From contig JADGJA010000044.1 of assembly GCA_027596035.1 (NCBI GenBank), forward strand, positions 7,763 to 59,535: 51,773 nucleotides of DNA, written 5' to 3'. This document shows, one piece after another, positions 1 through 12,000 of this stretch. Below the pieces are notes generated by a model. That model saw only the letters and a program-made list of their open reading frames with translations, was not told the origin of the DNA and made no database searches. The position numbers and the translations under genes were made by a program. Within the stretch, counting starts at the first letter, position 1. Each line of letters opens with the position of its first letter. The DNA is from Thoreauomyces humboldtii (Eukaryota > Chytridiomycota > Chytridiomycetes > Spizellomycetales > Powellomycetaceae).

Positions 1-771
1 GCGCGGCCCCCCGCGTGCACACACCGCGTTTTTTTTTTCTGCTTCGTGACGTCAGGTCCGGGATGTTATCCTAACCCTAGCAACAGGTTCGTGCCGTCTT
101 CAGCTTGCTCCTTTCGGCGGCAGCCCAGAGCCCGTGGACTGCTGGTGGACTGACAGTCTGACACGGTGCACCCTTGAAAGCCCAGGGGTCATGGTGCGGT
201 GCCGCGCAGAGGAATTGTGTAGAAGCATGCCCCACTAGGTGCGCGGAGGTTAACCTGGCCCAAAAGCGCATTTTCGAAGCTCTTCACAGAATACGCCAAA
301 GTGGAGACCGACGCTGTCAACAGGCAATCCGTGGAACATAACTCGACGAGGGACAAATAAATAACCCTGTGACCGTAAGTACGGTCGTTCTGGGAAGACA
401 ACCAGGCAGTTATCGTTACTTGACTGGAGTTAAAGGATATCTAGCAGAAGTCGATGATGGTGACGTGTGATTGTAAATGAAAAGAAGAGACGCGAGCTCC
501 GAGCATCTACATAGATAGAATACCAGATCTCATCCCGTGGCGCCTGACCAGATCAAAGAATAGATGTTCTGTATTGTACCCAGCGGCAAGTGGGAATGTT
601 GGTGGGCCGAGCTGTCAGCGCAGCGAGCACTGCCCGTCGCCGCCGGGACGCCGGGCCAGACGCCGGGCGCAGTTTGCTGTCGATTGGTCGGAAGTTAGTC
701 CTGCCAACATCCTTTCAGCTGCGCACCGTCAATGTCCATATCAATAAATTTCATGATAACACTTCACCTAA
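1..771. other. 5' flank, no recognised gene
   Basis: The short reading frames here on both strands show no recognisable family and no convincing splice partners. The stretch holds one copy (456-509) of a diverged repeat whose partner lies at 3411-3464. It should also hold the promoter of the peptidase gene starting at 772. A single CTAACCCTAG at about 70 resembles one telomeric unit but is not tandem. The very start is GC-rich with a T-run (30-39). Confidence 0.5.
456..509 (+). repeat. Diverged direct repeat, copy 1
   Basis: A block of about 54 nt begins GATGGTGACGTGTGATTG and ends with GAGCATCTA. It aligns with 3411-3464. The first 27 positions differ at about two sites, and the remainder is weaker and needs a gap. 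The core contains TGTAAATRAAA. This copy lies upstream of the S9 peptidase; the other lies downstream, in the same orientation. Confidence 0.65.
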
Positions 772-3246
772 ATGGAATCGTCCTATACTGCCTTGAAAGC
801 CTCGACGGTCGACGATGAAAGCTTGTCTCGCAAGAAACGGAGCCCTCGGGTTCCGATAGTGCGTGGGTGGATATCTTCTGTTTTGCGGCGTCGATGACCC
901 GCTGAGGACTGAGCTAGAACCTTTGTAGAGATTGTGCTAGCCTTTTCGCTATTAGGCGTACTTCTTTTCGGTGCCTTCCGAACTGCAAGTCAAGACGGTC
1001 ATGTTGTTTCCCTCGAGACGTCAGCGCCAGTCGCAGAAAAGCGTCCAGCGTTCCAAGTAATTCACGGCGTGACGATAACGGACGACTACACATGGCTTCG
1101 GGACTTAGAAACCGACCCGAAGGTGCTGGAGTACATTGATGCGGAGAACAAATACGCCGATGCTGCTCTTCTAGGATCGGCATCCCTGCGAGCGTCTCTT
1201 GAGATTGAGCTTCAGAAGTGGGACTCTGGCTCGTCAAATGTGGCCATAGCGGAGACAAGGCAGCGGTCTGCCCGTAGCTGTCAAGCACTTCCGGCCGATT
1301 CTTTTGAATATGGGTCTTATCTTTACTACTCGGGCTCCCTCGCTTCCCAAAAATGGCCGGTGTGGTTTCGTCGGTCACTATCAACAAACGGGAATGGTTG
1401 TATGGCCGATGAAGATAAGATCGTCGTCAATTTCAACCATTTCGTCAATCAGTCGGAGCCGTACTTTGCGCAAGGTGTTTTCGAGCCCAACCTTCAAAAT
1501 GAAGATCTAGTGGCCTTCTCATTCGATATAAACGGCGCCGAGAAGTTCTCCCTTGTCGTCATTGACGTCCGCACACGTCGAAATAGCCCTGGCATCCCGA
1601 GTACGTATTACTCTGCAAGATGGGGAGCCGGGACAGACGCTAGCTGTATCTATTACAATGTCGTCGATCCTGTGTGGGGCACCCCCAGGAAAGTGTACCA
1701 GTATTGCCTGACAGAAAATAGTATGGAGACTCTGCAAGGCGCGGAATCCCTCGTCTATGTCGAGGAGGACGTGACCCTGACAACAGAAGTGTCAGCGACG
1801 ACCGATGGGAGGTACACCTATATTCAGGTCGCGGGCCAAGCAACGTCGGAAGTTCTATTGCTGCGCACGGCGGAGGGGTCCCACGCAAGTGTTCATCCTG
1901 TCTTCAGACGTGTGCAGGAGACCCAGTATCACATTGACCATTACAACGGAAGCTTTTTCGTCTTAACCAATGCGGATCAGGCGCTGAACTACCGAATCTT
2001 ACGTGTGAACGTAGAAACCGCCATCACTTCCATACCGAATGCCATCACCGGGATGGAACCCGTCATCTGCCACCGCGTTGACGAAACTATTGAAAAACTG
2101 GAAATCTTAGAGGACCACCTCGTTGCGTGGGTGCGCAAAGACGGTTTGCGTCGGTTTCGGACGTTAGATTTAACTTCGTTGCGCTCAGGCTGCGCGGATG
2201 CTCCTCTCGGATACGATATATCCGAGAGCGCAATTCCATATTCGCTCTTTCCGGGAATCACGTTTGACATGGATTCGAGGCTTTATAGAAGATTTGCGAG
2301 CAAGAACTTTGTATACTCGAACTCCTCCTTTGCGAGTCCATCACGTAGCTGGCTCTATGATCTGGAAGCGGGCACAAGCAGTTTACTCTCAGAGCAACGT
2401 GTTGCCGGGCTGGGCCACTACACGGAGCGTCGCGTGTGGGCAACCTCTTCGATGGAATCGACGATCAAGGTCCCGATTTCGCTCATCCATGCTTCGAATC
2501 GAACTGGTCCGCAGGCCCTTCTGCTTTCCGCATATGGAGCCTACGGCACATATACTGATCCGACATTTGCAACGAGAATCCTGCCGTTACTCGACAGGGG
2601 CATCACATACGCCATGTGCCATCCACGTGGCGATGGAAACATGGGCGCCTCTTGGTACCTCGACGGCAAGTATGCGAGTAAAAAACATACCTTCGAAGAC
2701 GTCGAAACTTGCCTCAAGGGTCTGATTGACCAAGGGTACACGGCACCCGGGAGAGTGGCTGTGTGCGGACGGAGCGCAGGCGGTCTAATCACAGGCGACG
2801 TGGTGAATCGTCTCGGATGGCAACCGGGACTGGACTCAGCAGCCCATCCGGACGCGATGGTCAAAGCCGTGGTTGCCCAAGTACCGTTTATCGATCCTAT
2901 CGGGGATATGACGGATGAAACGATCCCCTGGACGCCTTACGAATACTACGAGTGGGGCAACCCTCTGACGAACAACACTATCTTTGAGGCCATGCGTGAA
3001 TACTCTCCGTACGGCAACATTTCGCCGAACCGTACGTTTCCGCAGCTTTTCGTCAGCGCGGGACTGCAAGACGGCCGGGTCGGCTTCTTCGAGCCAGCGA
3101 AATGGGTCGCGAAGTTGCGGACAGCCTTCAAGAAAGAGGATCAGCACAATCTCGTGCTCCGCGTTAGAAATTCTGGTCATTTCGGCGGCGGGGATTACGC
3201 AGAGACGGCTGAGTGGCTAGCGTTTGTTATTAACGCTGTTGCCTGA
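772..3246 (+). CDS. S9 family prolyl oligopeptidase / oligopeptidase B-like, membrane-anchored
   Basis: Serine peptidase of the prolyl oligopeptidase (S9) family, which cleaves peptides after proline or basic residues. Two exons are inferred: 772-858 and 931-3246, giving 800 aa. The long exon opens without an ATG (its frame is closed by TGA at 910). A GTGCGT donor at 859 and an AG acceptor at 929-930 join it in phase 0 to an ATG exon. The product then has a basic cytoplasmic head, a hydrophobic segment at about residues 30-48 and a long lumenal or extracellular part, i.e. type II topology. The catalytic triad is visible: Ser644 in GRSAGG, Asp743 in QDGRVGF and His779 in SGHFGGG. Several N-x-S/T sequons suit an exported protein. 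Oligopeptidase B and prolyl oligopeptidase are usually soluble, about 700 aa; the extra length is N-terminal. The family is clear, the subfamily and substrate are not. The intron is predicted, not proven. Confidence 0.85.
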
Positions 3247-3546
3247 CTACCAAGATGCCCTCGGGCTAATAAATCGACGGTCGCACGTTTTGCCACTTAC
3301 ATTGCAGCAATCCTTCGTTTGGAAGGCCAGCAGGCACATTCCGTGGTTTGGTGGGAGGTACAGAACATCTAAAAGAAGGCGAGAAGGAGAAGTCGGTGAT
3401 GCATGAAAACGATGGTGATGTGTGATTGTAAATAAAATGAGAAGGAGCGAGTCCCAAGCATCTAGATGACCCTATTTTAGGTGTGCATCACAAACGCGGC
3501 CCCGTCGGCAAAACGCGCTGCAGCTTCAAAGAGATCCTCCGCCAAT
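3247..3546. other. Convergent 3' intergenic region with polyadenylation signals
   Basis: Separates the stop codons of the convergent peptidase and transporter genes. It contains AATAAA on the + strand at 3268-3273 (22 nt past the peptidase stop) and again at 3431-3436. The second lies inside the diverged repeat at 3411-3464. No gene is seen. Confidence 0.6.
3411..3464 (+). repeat. Diverged direct repeat, copy 2
   Basis: Partner of 456-509, same orientation. It begins GATGGTGATGTGTGATTG, runs through TAAATAAAATGAGAAGG and ends AAGCATCTA. It lies 165 nt downstream of the peptidase stop and contains an AATAAA, so it may be part of a 3' untranslated region or a remnant of an older duplication. 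Confidence 0.65.
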
Positions 3547-5875
3547 CTAGTTCCCTGGCACGGCGGAGCAACGGTCGATGGGCATATCCGGGGCGCCGGT
3601 AAACCACTCCTGAAGAGTGATCCATGTAGTGTACACCATTGCAACGATCCCGAACACGACAAGGGAAAGATCCTTGAGACGCTCTACGCGGGTCGCCGCG
3701 ATGTGTGAGTGGAATAGACTGGGGTAGATGAAGCTGAGAGGAATGCAAGCGAAGCATCCCACCAAGGCCACGAACTTGTCGAGATTGTTGGATCCGAGCC
3801 ATGCCACTGCGCCGAGAACGGCCATGAGTGCGGCGCGGTAAGCGTTTTTCTGCCATTTGACCATGTTTGAGTGCTTGCCGTCCAATAAGCCGAAAAGGGC
3901 GTGTTCGGTGATACGGATGGTAGGGTACACCGTCAGGGGAAAGGAAAGCATGATGGCAAGCGCGTAAACGAACTGGATGAACTGCGTGTGCGGGCCCTTG
4001 GGGAGGTTGAGAAAGACGACTGTCTCGACCTTGTCGCCAAAGGTGAGGTAGCCCATGGCACCAACCGAGAAGAAGATGGCTCCGATGACACCCGTGCAGA
4101 GGCACAGGACCTTCCCGAACTGTTCCGGGTGCTTCATGGACTCTCCGATAGGAAGAATCAAGCAGATGCCCTCGAACGCGAACATGGCAGTTCCGACAAA
4201 CAGGGGAAAGGACTGATTGTTGAACCAGACGAAATCGCGGGCCGGGCCGTCCGCTGCCACGGTGGAAACGTCGAAGTACAAGATGTATGCAAGCCCGGCC
4301 AGTATGAAGACATCGGCAACGAGAGAAGTGACCGAAAAGTGCTTGATTTTGCGCACCCACGAGAGTGGGACATAGACGATGAGTTGGATCACGATGAACG
4401 CCCAGTCCGGCCAGATCCATCTGCAGTCGGAAACGATCATAAGGAAATCGCGGAGATTCTGGGCAACAAAGATGTAGTAGGCGCAACAGAAGCCCGCCTA
4501 ACAGGAAAGCGATACACGGACTTATCAGCATGACAAGCTTCTTCCCAATTCTTGCCGAGGAAGGCGATGCCGTACCTGCGAGATTGCAATAGATCCGAGG
4601 ACGAGCTGGCGCATTTTTTGGCCGTAAAGATGCTCACCAATATCTCCGAAACTTCCCCCAAGCTTCCGGCTGGTTTCGACAAGCAGGAGCATGCAGTGCA
4701 AGGTCAAGCTTCCGATGATCACGAGAGTCACCAGGGAGAACCCCATGCCTCCGTTAGCAAAGGCTTTCGGCAGAAACAAGACACCCGTTCCAACGAAAGC
4801 CTTCAACACCATAAAGAAAGCCTTTTTGGCAGATGTCCCGCCAAGTGCAGCGACCGAAGGTGTCCGGCTACGAGGAATGAGGGGTTGGTTCTCTCCTGTA
4901 GTCTCATCAGGAGTAATGGGGAATCTCGCGTCGTCATCCTCTGGGTAAACGTCTCCGCCATAAAATCCGTACAGGGCCAGGAAGTCGAGGAAATTGCGGG
5001 TGACGACATTGTTCACTGGGCGGCCAAGCATCTGCGCTTGCGTCTGTACAAAGTGACGACGGAAAACGCCTGGTTCGCGGAGTTCTGACGCGCGCGGAAC
5101 CCCTTCGTCGGACGGGCCTTGTATTACACGGATGTCGGGTTCTGAGTTTCTACGTCGATGATCGGGGTTTTCGCGCTTCTCTTGCCATTGATAGATGTCG
5201 CGGGTGACCTCGCCTCCGAGTAAACCGTGGGAGACGGAGCCAACGAACGATCCGTGCGGGGTAGAGATGAGATCTCCTGCATCTTCCGGTGCAACCAGGT
5301 GCTCGGCAACTAGTTTCGCTACTTCGGCCTCGGTCAAGTCCCTCTCATCACCAGACTCAGGGTCAAATCGATCGGGCACACGTGGCGAGCCCCTACCCCC
5401 TCTCATCGGGCTAGGGGTAAATGACCTCGGCGTACCAAACGCCTGGCGATTCACACCGCTAGCAACACTGCGTCCTCGCGAGATGTAGCTGCCAAACGTA
5501 GGTGTGCCAGTGGTGGGATCCTGAGAGCTACTTGAGTGCCGGGGAATGACAGTTGGAGACGCGTTTTCATAGGACGAGTTTGGTCGAGGAGGCGAGACGT
5601 CGGCTTCCTGGTCCTACAGGGCGTAAAGGTACAGAACACTTAGACCCACGACAGGCTTGTGTAGCAGTATCCGTTCTGCTTACAGGCGAGAGATATTGAC
5701 CGGTAGCTTGCGTGGCGCCATAGTTAGCCTTGGCCGTGGACGCAGGAGACGCTTTACTTAGACTTTCCGCAAGCAGACTTCGAGCTGGGCCGCCGGTACC
5801 GGCGTCGAAGCCGTCCTTTGACTCGACCTTTCTAGCTTTCGACTTTGGAGAGTCCCTTTGCGCTTTGGGAGGCAT
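3547..5875 (-). CDS. AVT3: Vacuolar amino-acid transporter (AVT3/AVT4, Aa_trans family)
   Basis: Amino acid/auxin permease family member; yeast Avt3/Avt4 export neutral or basic amino acids from the vacuole. Three exons: 5875-5684, 5613-4576 and 4497-3547, all phase 0, 726 aa. The ATG at 5875 begins MPPKAQRDSPKSKARK. Introns are 5614-5683 (GTAAGC/TAG) and 4498-4575 (GTACGG/TAG). The first ~325 residues are hydrophilic, Ser/Pro/Arg-rich and probably cytosolic. They include FLDFLALYGFYGGDVYPED, a type of pre-membrane segment typical of this subfamily. The transport domain starts near residue 327 (KKAFFMVLKAFVGTGVLFLP) and continues with many membrane segments, including GFCCAYYIFVAQNL across the second splice and FEGICLILPIGESMK. 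Length and long N-tail match yeast Avt4 (about 713 aa); AVT3 versus AVT4 cannot be decided. It shares a 221-bp divergent promoter with TEL1. Confidence 0.92.
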
Positions 5876-6096
5876 CGAGGGGTTGCAGTTGGTTGTTGAA
5901 ATGCCGAGACGGTGAGGTTGTCTATTTCAAGGCTTTTGCCGATGCGCACATCACATTTGGGGTGCTGCACCATTACATGCAATTGAGAGCACAGCCATGT
6001 GTCGCTTCAAGGACGTCGCACTTTCCTCTTGGACTTCCTCGAGCTTCGTGTACACATAACTGTACGCACTGGCAATGTGGCAGCTCGATAAACGGC
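5876..6096. promoter_or_regulatory. Bidirectional promoter, AVT / TEL1
   Basis: 221 bp between the divergent start codons of the transporter (5875, minus) and TEL1 (6097, plus). The TEL1 frame stays open upstream of 6097 and overlaps the transporter's first exon. That is taken as chance, because the conserved TAN motif lies right after the 6097 Met. No TATA box is evident. Confidence 0.55.
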
Positions 6097-9000
6097 ATGA
6101 CCGTTGCGTTTACTCTCAGAAAAGTGCTGGCCGCGCTACCCTCGGACAAGCCGAAGGATCGCGACCAAGCTTTGGAGACGCTGAAGGATCTGCTTGCTGA
6201 AGAAGAGAATCTGCTCGGTTTGGATGCTCTGGACTGGCGAAATATATTTGAGGCATTCTGCAGGTAACCAACCATTCAGGAAAATTGTACGAGAGCCTTG
6301 CCGCGCAACGCTGACCCAGCCTCAGTTGTGTTGAGAAGCAGAAGGAAACTTTCTTATCAGCCAAGATGACGTCCACCGCAAAGAACCGGAGCCAAGTTGC
6401 CACCAAAGCAGCCAAGGTCTTGGTCGAATTGTCTCAAGACTTCAAGTGGCTCTGTGATCGCGGCGCTACTCGATTGAACCAGGCATTCGTTCGCCCGATT
6501 TTGGAGCATGTATTGTCAGCGCTTCCGCACCGGGGCGGTCTTTTCGAACCGCTTGCTCCTCAGTACTTGAGGGGTTTACGAAATCTTCTCTCCATACGAG
6601 CTTACCGCGATCACGTGCCAATTGCTGGGTGGGAAAGCTTGTTGAAACTATGTATTACGGTGCTCAACGATGACAACAGTAGCGACCCCGATTCTATGGA
6701 AGGTCCTGCCGTACGCAAAGTTGTTTCGGGGGAACAAGTGGAGCTTTCCAAAATCTTGAGCTTGCTGGTGATTGGTTGTCCAAAGAGTTTAACGCCATAT
6801 GCCGGGGAGATTTTGGAATTTCTGGCTGCTTTCTTCCAGCAGCATCCCGATGAGACACTTTGCCATGGTCCATTGGTTGCTGCTGCAAATCATATCCTCT
6901 TCGAGGCTTCACACGAGATAGTATCGTCAACGATCGACTTTCTCGCGTCCGCGGTGCCATGCTTGATCCCGTTGCTCGAAGCGCGTGGGACCTTTCTCAA
7001 AATGCAAGCAATGTTTACTATTCGGTTCTACCTGTATCAATGCAAAGTTCCATCTGAGGACCTCTTTTCGAGATTGGATATGGAGAGCGTATGTCTCCGT
7101 CTCTTGGATGGATCTGCACGCGAGCTGCGTCGAACTAGCAACTTTTCGATCGGCGCAATCCGGTCCATGGAGCAGTTCATTATGCATATTCGGAACCAGG
7201 CGCCAAATGCGGCGCCCGTGCCAGGTTCCCACGCTGGGGAACTTGATCTTAACGAAAAGGATCTTTGTTCCTTAGTTTTCGTGGAATGCGGTGCAGATGT
7301 GTACAATCTGGCGTTGCTTCTGGAAGCTACGGCGCCTCGATCTGACGCCAAAAGTGAGAGCGAAGTGTCTACATTTGACTCTCCGCGGTTTCAAAAACGA
7401 CAGAAACAGACGGATGTCCTGTCTGATCTCTCACGTGTACTTCGTGCTAAAGGGTCCTCACGCGAGGAGAAGGTTGGCTGGCTGCAGATTTTGGCGCTCT
7501 TATTCACCAAGTATAGTGCAGGAGTCAGCAAGGATCACTTTGAGACTGTTCAATCTGAGATCAGTCTTCTCCTTAGCCAGGGGTATTCTGATCTGACCCC
7601 TTGGGTTCTATTGTGTCAAACGCAACTCTTGTTGGGTTGCAAACCAGTCGATCTCCGGCGGGGTGGAGATCACCAAGAACTCGTCTGGAGTCTGGCCTCG
7701 AAAATGGCTACGTCTGGCACAACTTGTACGGAAGCGGGCTTCTATGTCATGGAACAGATGATGCGTTGCAACCTCGGACAACCTGCTGAATACCTTGCCT
7801 GCGCTGATCGTGTCACGAAAGAACTGCAAAGCAGGGGTCAGCAGCCCACGATGGCCGCTGTCATGTATCTGCAGGCGTATGCAAGCTGTAGTAGCACTCA
7901 GAGCTTCCGAGGATCTGCTCGGATGGGTTCGAATGGCGTGATCGTGGCATGGCTTCTCCAGCGATCCGCTCCCGGGTTCGAAAGACCCAAATTGCCATAT
8001 GCCGAAATTTTGACAACCGTAGCACTTTTGAGCGGGATCGAAGTCGTCAGGAGGCATCCGGCCTCAGAAAACATAGTGCGAAGCCCACTGACAAGCGTCC
8101 GATCAGAGGAGATGATCTCCGAATGGCGTTTGATGGGCTCCCGCGAGCTCTTCCATTTCGCAGCCAATGAGCTTCCGGTCCGACGATGTACAAGCAAGCA
8201 CCATTCCCGCGCGCCGAATAGTTTTTCAATACCTCGTACGCAGAAGCACGTTTTGATCGGTGTCCTTCGACGGAAACTCTTGGACCTCACTGAGCTACGA
8301 ATTGCTCAAGCCAGCGCATCTAGCATGCTCATTTGCGCAGATATCATTCTCTTGTCTTTAACGCTGTTTCGGATAGAATCTATGGTACTGCCTGTGAGCA
8401 ATGTGCTCCCGCCGCTGGAGGATCATCTTGGAAGCGTTGCACAAACTTTTTCGAATGGACTAGCCACCCTTTCCGAACGCGATCAACAGGCACTTCTGAA
8501 TTATGTGGGAGATGGGCTTGATGCCATATGTCGCATCCTCGAGGCCGGAGACGTATTTGTTGAGATTCGAGCAGTAAGGCTTGCGTTTCTGCAAGGTCTA
8601 GCAGCGTCCTTTGCGCAGGTGTTGCGCAAGGCCCTCGACGATCAAGACACGGCTCGAAAGCAACTACCCGTGCTGTCGCAAGGGTTGGATACTTTACAGA
8701 TGGACTTCTACATGGATACGACAGCGGAAAGATCTATGCGATTCCGCACGATTGGTTCAGCGGTCCGTTCCCTTAGGGCTATCTCCGAAATCCTACCGGG
8801 CACCGAAGTAACACTTCGGAATCCTCATAACGATTTAGTGATCGATGCCATCCCAGAAACCTTCCTGGCTATAATTTACGGAGGGACAGAAGTAATCGAG
8901 TATTTCGAACGCACGTCGAAAGATCTGACAGTCGGTAAGAAATGAGAATCACCCTTTTTGGCATTCTAGCTATACCAACATAGCTTTCAGAGCAGTGCTT

Positions 9001-12000
9001 GACAATCCTTGACAACAGTGGAGCACTTCTCTCCACATACACTTGCGAGCGAAATCTCTGGTGTAGCATATATATCATCGATTCGCTGTCGGCTCTTCTT
9101 CCTTCTCTTTTACGCTACCGCGAGGAAGCGAGCATCGCTTCTCGATGCAAAAATCTTTTTGCTTACTTCTTCAAGCTTGTAAGGGCACGTGGGACACCAG
9201 GACGCATATGCACATCTTTCGGCAAACTCCTACAGCAGTACCTCGCCTTAGATCCTGCCCAGGTAATATCGTAGTATAGCAAGATCTTTCATGATTGGGA
9301 TAAGCTGACCTCTGCAAATACTTATGTAGAAACTGGTCGGATATTGTTTAGGAGACGAAGACCCGGACGCCGCTCTGACTGTTTGCATAGCTCTTCTTGG
9401 GCATAGTGACTACTTTGTTCGCAATGGTGCGCTGTCCACGATCCACAAGCTCTTCGCCAGCTTTCACCCGGACGGCCACCGTGACATGTTTGAGGATATT
9501 CGTACTGTGTCAACCCAGCGCTCGGATCAATTTTTGCACCTGATGACAGGGATCGATGCGCTCGTTGAGGTTTTGATAGCTGCTCCTACGCAACGCGCTG
9601 CGGCGACTCTGGAGCTGTTACGACTTGGAACACAATCCGAGCATTCGTTACAACTCCTGGATTCGGCATTCGAAGGCGCGGCGCAGCGTTTCGGCATATC
9701 CGATGAGCACACGCTACTTGATGCGCTTTTGCCTGATGTCCTATGGATGTGGCCCTCGGACTTCGAGAAAGTTCCGTGGCAGCTGTTTGGTTATGACAGC
9801 AACGCAAGCTTTGCTGCTGACAATCGTAGCGTGTTGCTGGCCAAGTTGCTGTGTTCCGGGAACATGGAAGCTACGAAACGCTTTCTGTCTTCCGATAACG
9901 CTGGTGCCCTGGAACAACTGCGCAAGGGGATGCCAACAATCCTGGTGAGGAGGTTTTCAGACTGATCCGTTCTGCCGATTTCCTGAGCGACCTTTCCTCT
10001 TCTCTAGTGCCACCTACTTCCGATCGTCTTTTCAGAAGACGATGCAGCTGATTCTCACAGGGCGAAGGAAGCGCTAGAACATCTGAGAGCTCTGTACGGT
10101 TACGAGCAATTTGATAATATGATCAGGCAGTGCAAGCCTGCCGTTATCGCGAATCTCCTCAGGAGCGCTGTCGGCCCTAGCGCTGGGTCCACACTGTCTG
10201 CGCGGTGGCCTCGAATTCATGCCGCTTTCAGCGCGATGGATGCCTTAGCGTCCGATCCCTTACCAGTTGACTCAACGCCTGCAAGTCCCCGGCGTATCGA
10301 ATATGATGAAGTGCTTCGCGTCATACAATGGCTTTATGGAATCGAGACGATGAATTGCACACCGAGTATGTCGGAGTCAGACCTCAAAGAGTATTTCTCG
10401 CCGGTCTTGCTTCAAAAGGTACTGCAAAATCTTCACGAATGCTTCAAGAAACTTGTATTTGCCGAAGACAAGCGAGCCTTGATGGTGGGCGGATACCGCC
10501 TTCTACTGGCGATCGCTGCACCCAATATTGCGATGGAGCCGTTTTTGTTTCGCAGCACTTCGCAAGCGTTGATCACGGCACTGCCTTATCCCGAGATTTG
10601 CGTGTGTGCCTCCAGCATGCTACAGTACTTGCTGGCCCCTGCATCTACTGCTAATAAATCTCAAATCGGTACGAACATCAACTGGCTCGTGCCAGCTCTC
10701 GCTCAACGCGCCGCAGCACACGCAAACGCAGGCGCTATGGAAAGTGTGACTGCTTGCAAACGGGTCATTACCTCTTGCATTCAGAGCGCGTGGAGGATAG
10801 ATGCGAAAAAAGCACAACTCGCTGTCATGCAACTCGAGCCAGAGGGTATGGAAGATGTTCGAGACGCGTTATCGCAGGAAGGTTACTCCGTCATGGCTGC
10901 AGAGGCAGCACGCCCTGAAAATGTTCTTGCATTAATGGCTCTAAGCGGAATCGGAGAATCCGGAGGATTCGCTCGTGTTAAGTACCTTCGAGCCGCTCTA
11001 GAAACCACGACGCTCACGCAGTACTTGACGGGAAATCAGCACCAAGCCGAGATCCTCGTAGGGCGTCTGCTTGAGATCCTGAATGCTGCACAACCTTCTA
11101 CGCATCTTGCACTGGAAGCGGGGCACTGCCTTGGACGCTTAGCGCCGCTTCTACGCGGTCGCATCACCAAGCGATTGACCTCTACATCCTTCAATCAAGG
11201 AGCCGCCACCCACGGAGCACACTCGCACGAAATTGGAACTACGCTGGCGTTGAGATGGCTGTGCAAGTACCTATTTCATGAAGACGTCTTTACTGTTGGA
11301 GTAGTGATCCGGACGCTGCACGCATTATTTGCCTTGCCTGAGGGCATCGAAGCCTTTGATGCGCTGTCGCCAGATGACGCGGAGGTCATGGTTATGTTCA
11401 AACCCGCAAGCAAACGCCCCATGAAGCACGTTGAGACAAAGAAAGAATATCCCGTCCTTCAAGAAGACTTACTGTGGGCGCCTTTCTGGAAGAATAGTGC
11501 CGTGGAGTATCCTCTTTCGAAAGCACGTTCGGTCCTTTCAGATTTAGCTATCAGTCTCCTGCGTTGCTGTCCACCCAGCAGCTTTTTCGACCGCCTCGGG
11601 TCAATTTTCGAGCGGATACCAGAGTTTGCCGACGTAATGCTGCCCTTCGTTGTGCATTCGGCACTTGAGCATGAGTTAGCTGTCGCAGGGAAGAAAGTAC
11701 GGAAACGCGGAGTACCGTCGATCAGAGAGACCCTTTCGTCGCGTGTTCGGGCACTGGTAGCCGCACCCGAAGCACTGCTTCCTGGGGTTCTCGCATCCAT
11801 GCTGCGCGTAGTTGAGGTATGCTTTCTTGTATATTTTACTCGTCTTTTTGCTGCTAATCGAAAATCACTCAGATTTTACGAATGCATTCACACCCTACGC
11901 GCAAAACGCCATTTGATGACAATGCTTGGCTCGATCTTGACTTCTTTGAACTTGCCAAAAGCGCTGTATGGAATAAATCATATGCGTCGGCTCTCGTTTT

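Noticed and set aside
69..79. CTAACCCTAG near the window start as telomere
   Set aside because: Only about one unit is present; no tandem array.
3488..4533. Long open frames of 347 aa (minus) and 210 aa (plus) over the transporter's last exon
   Set aside because: They overlap the conserved Aa_trans coding frame and show biased Arg/His/Pro-rich composition without family features.
5845..6096. In-frame upstream Met codons that would lengthen Tel1 by about 84 residues
   Set aside because: They overlap the first exon of the divergent transporter; the TAN motif sits immediately after the Met at 6097.
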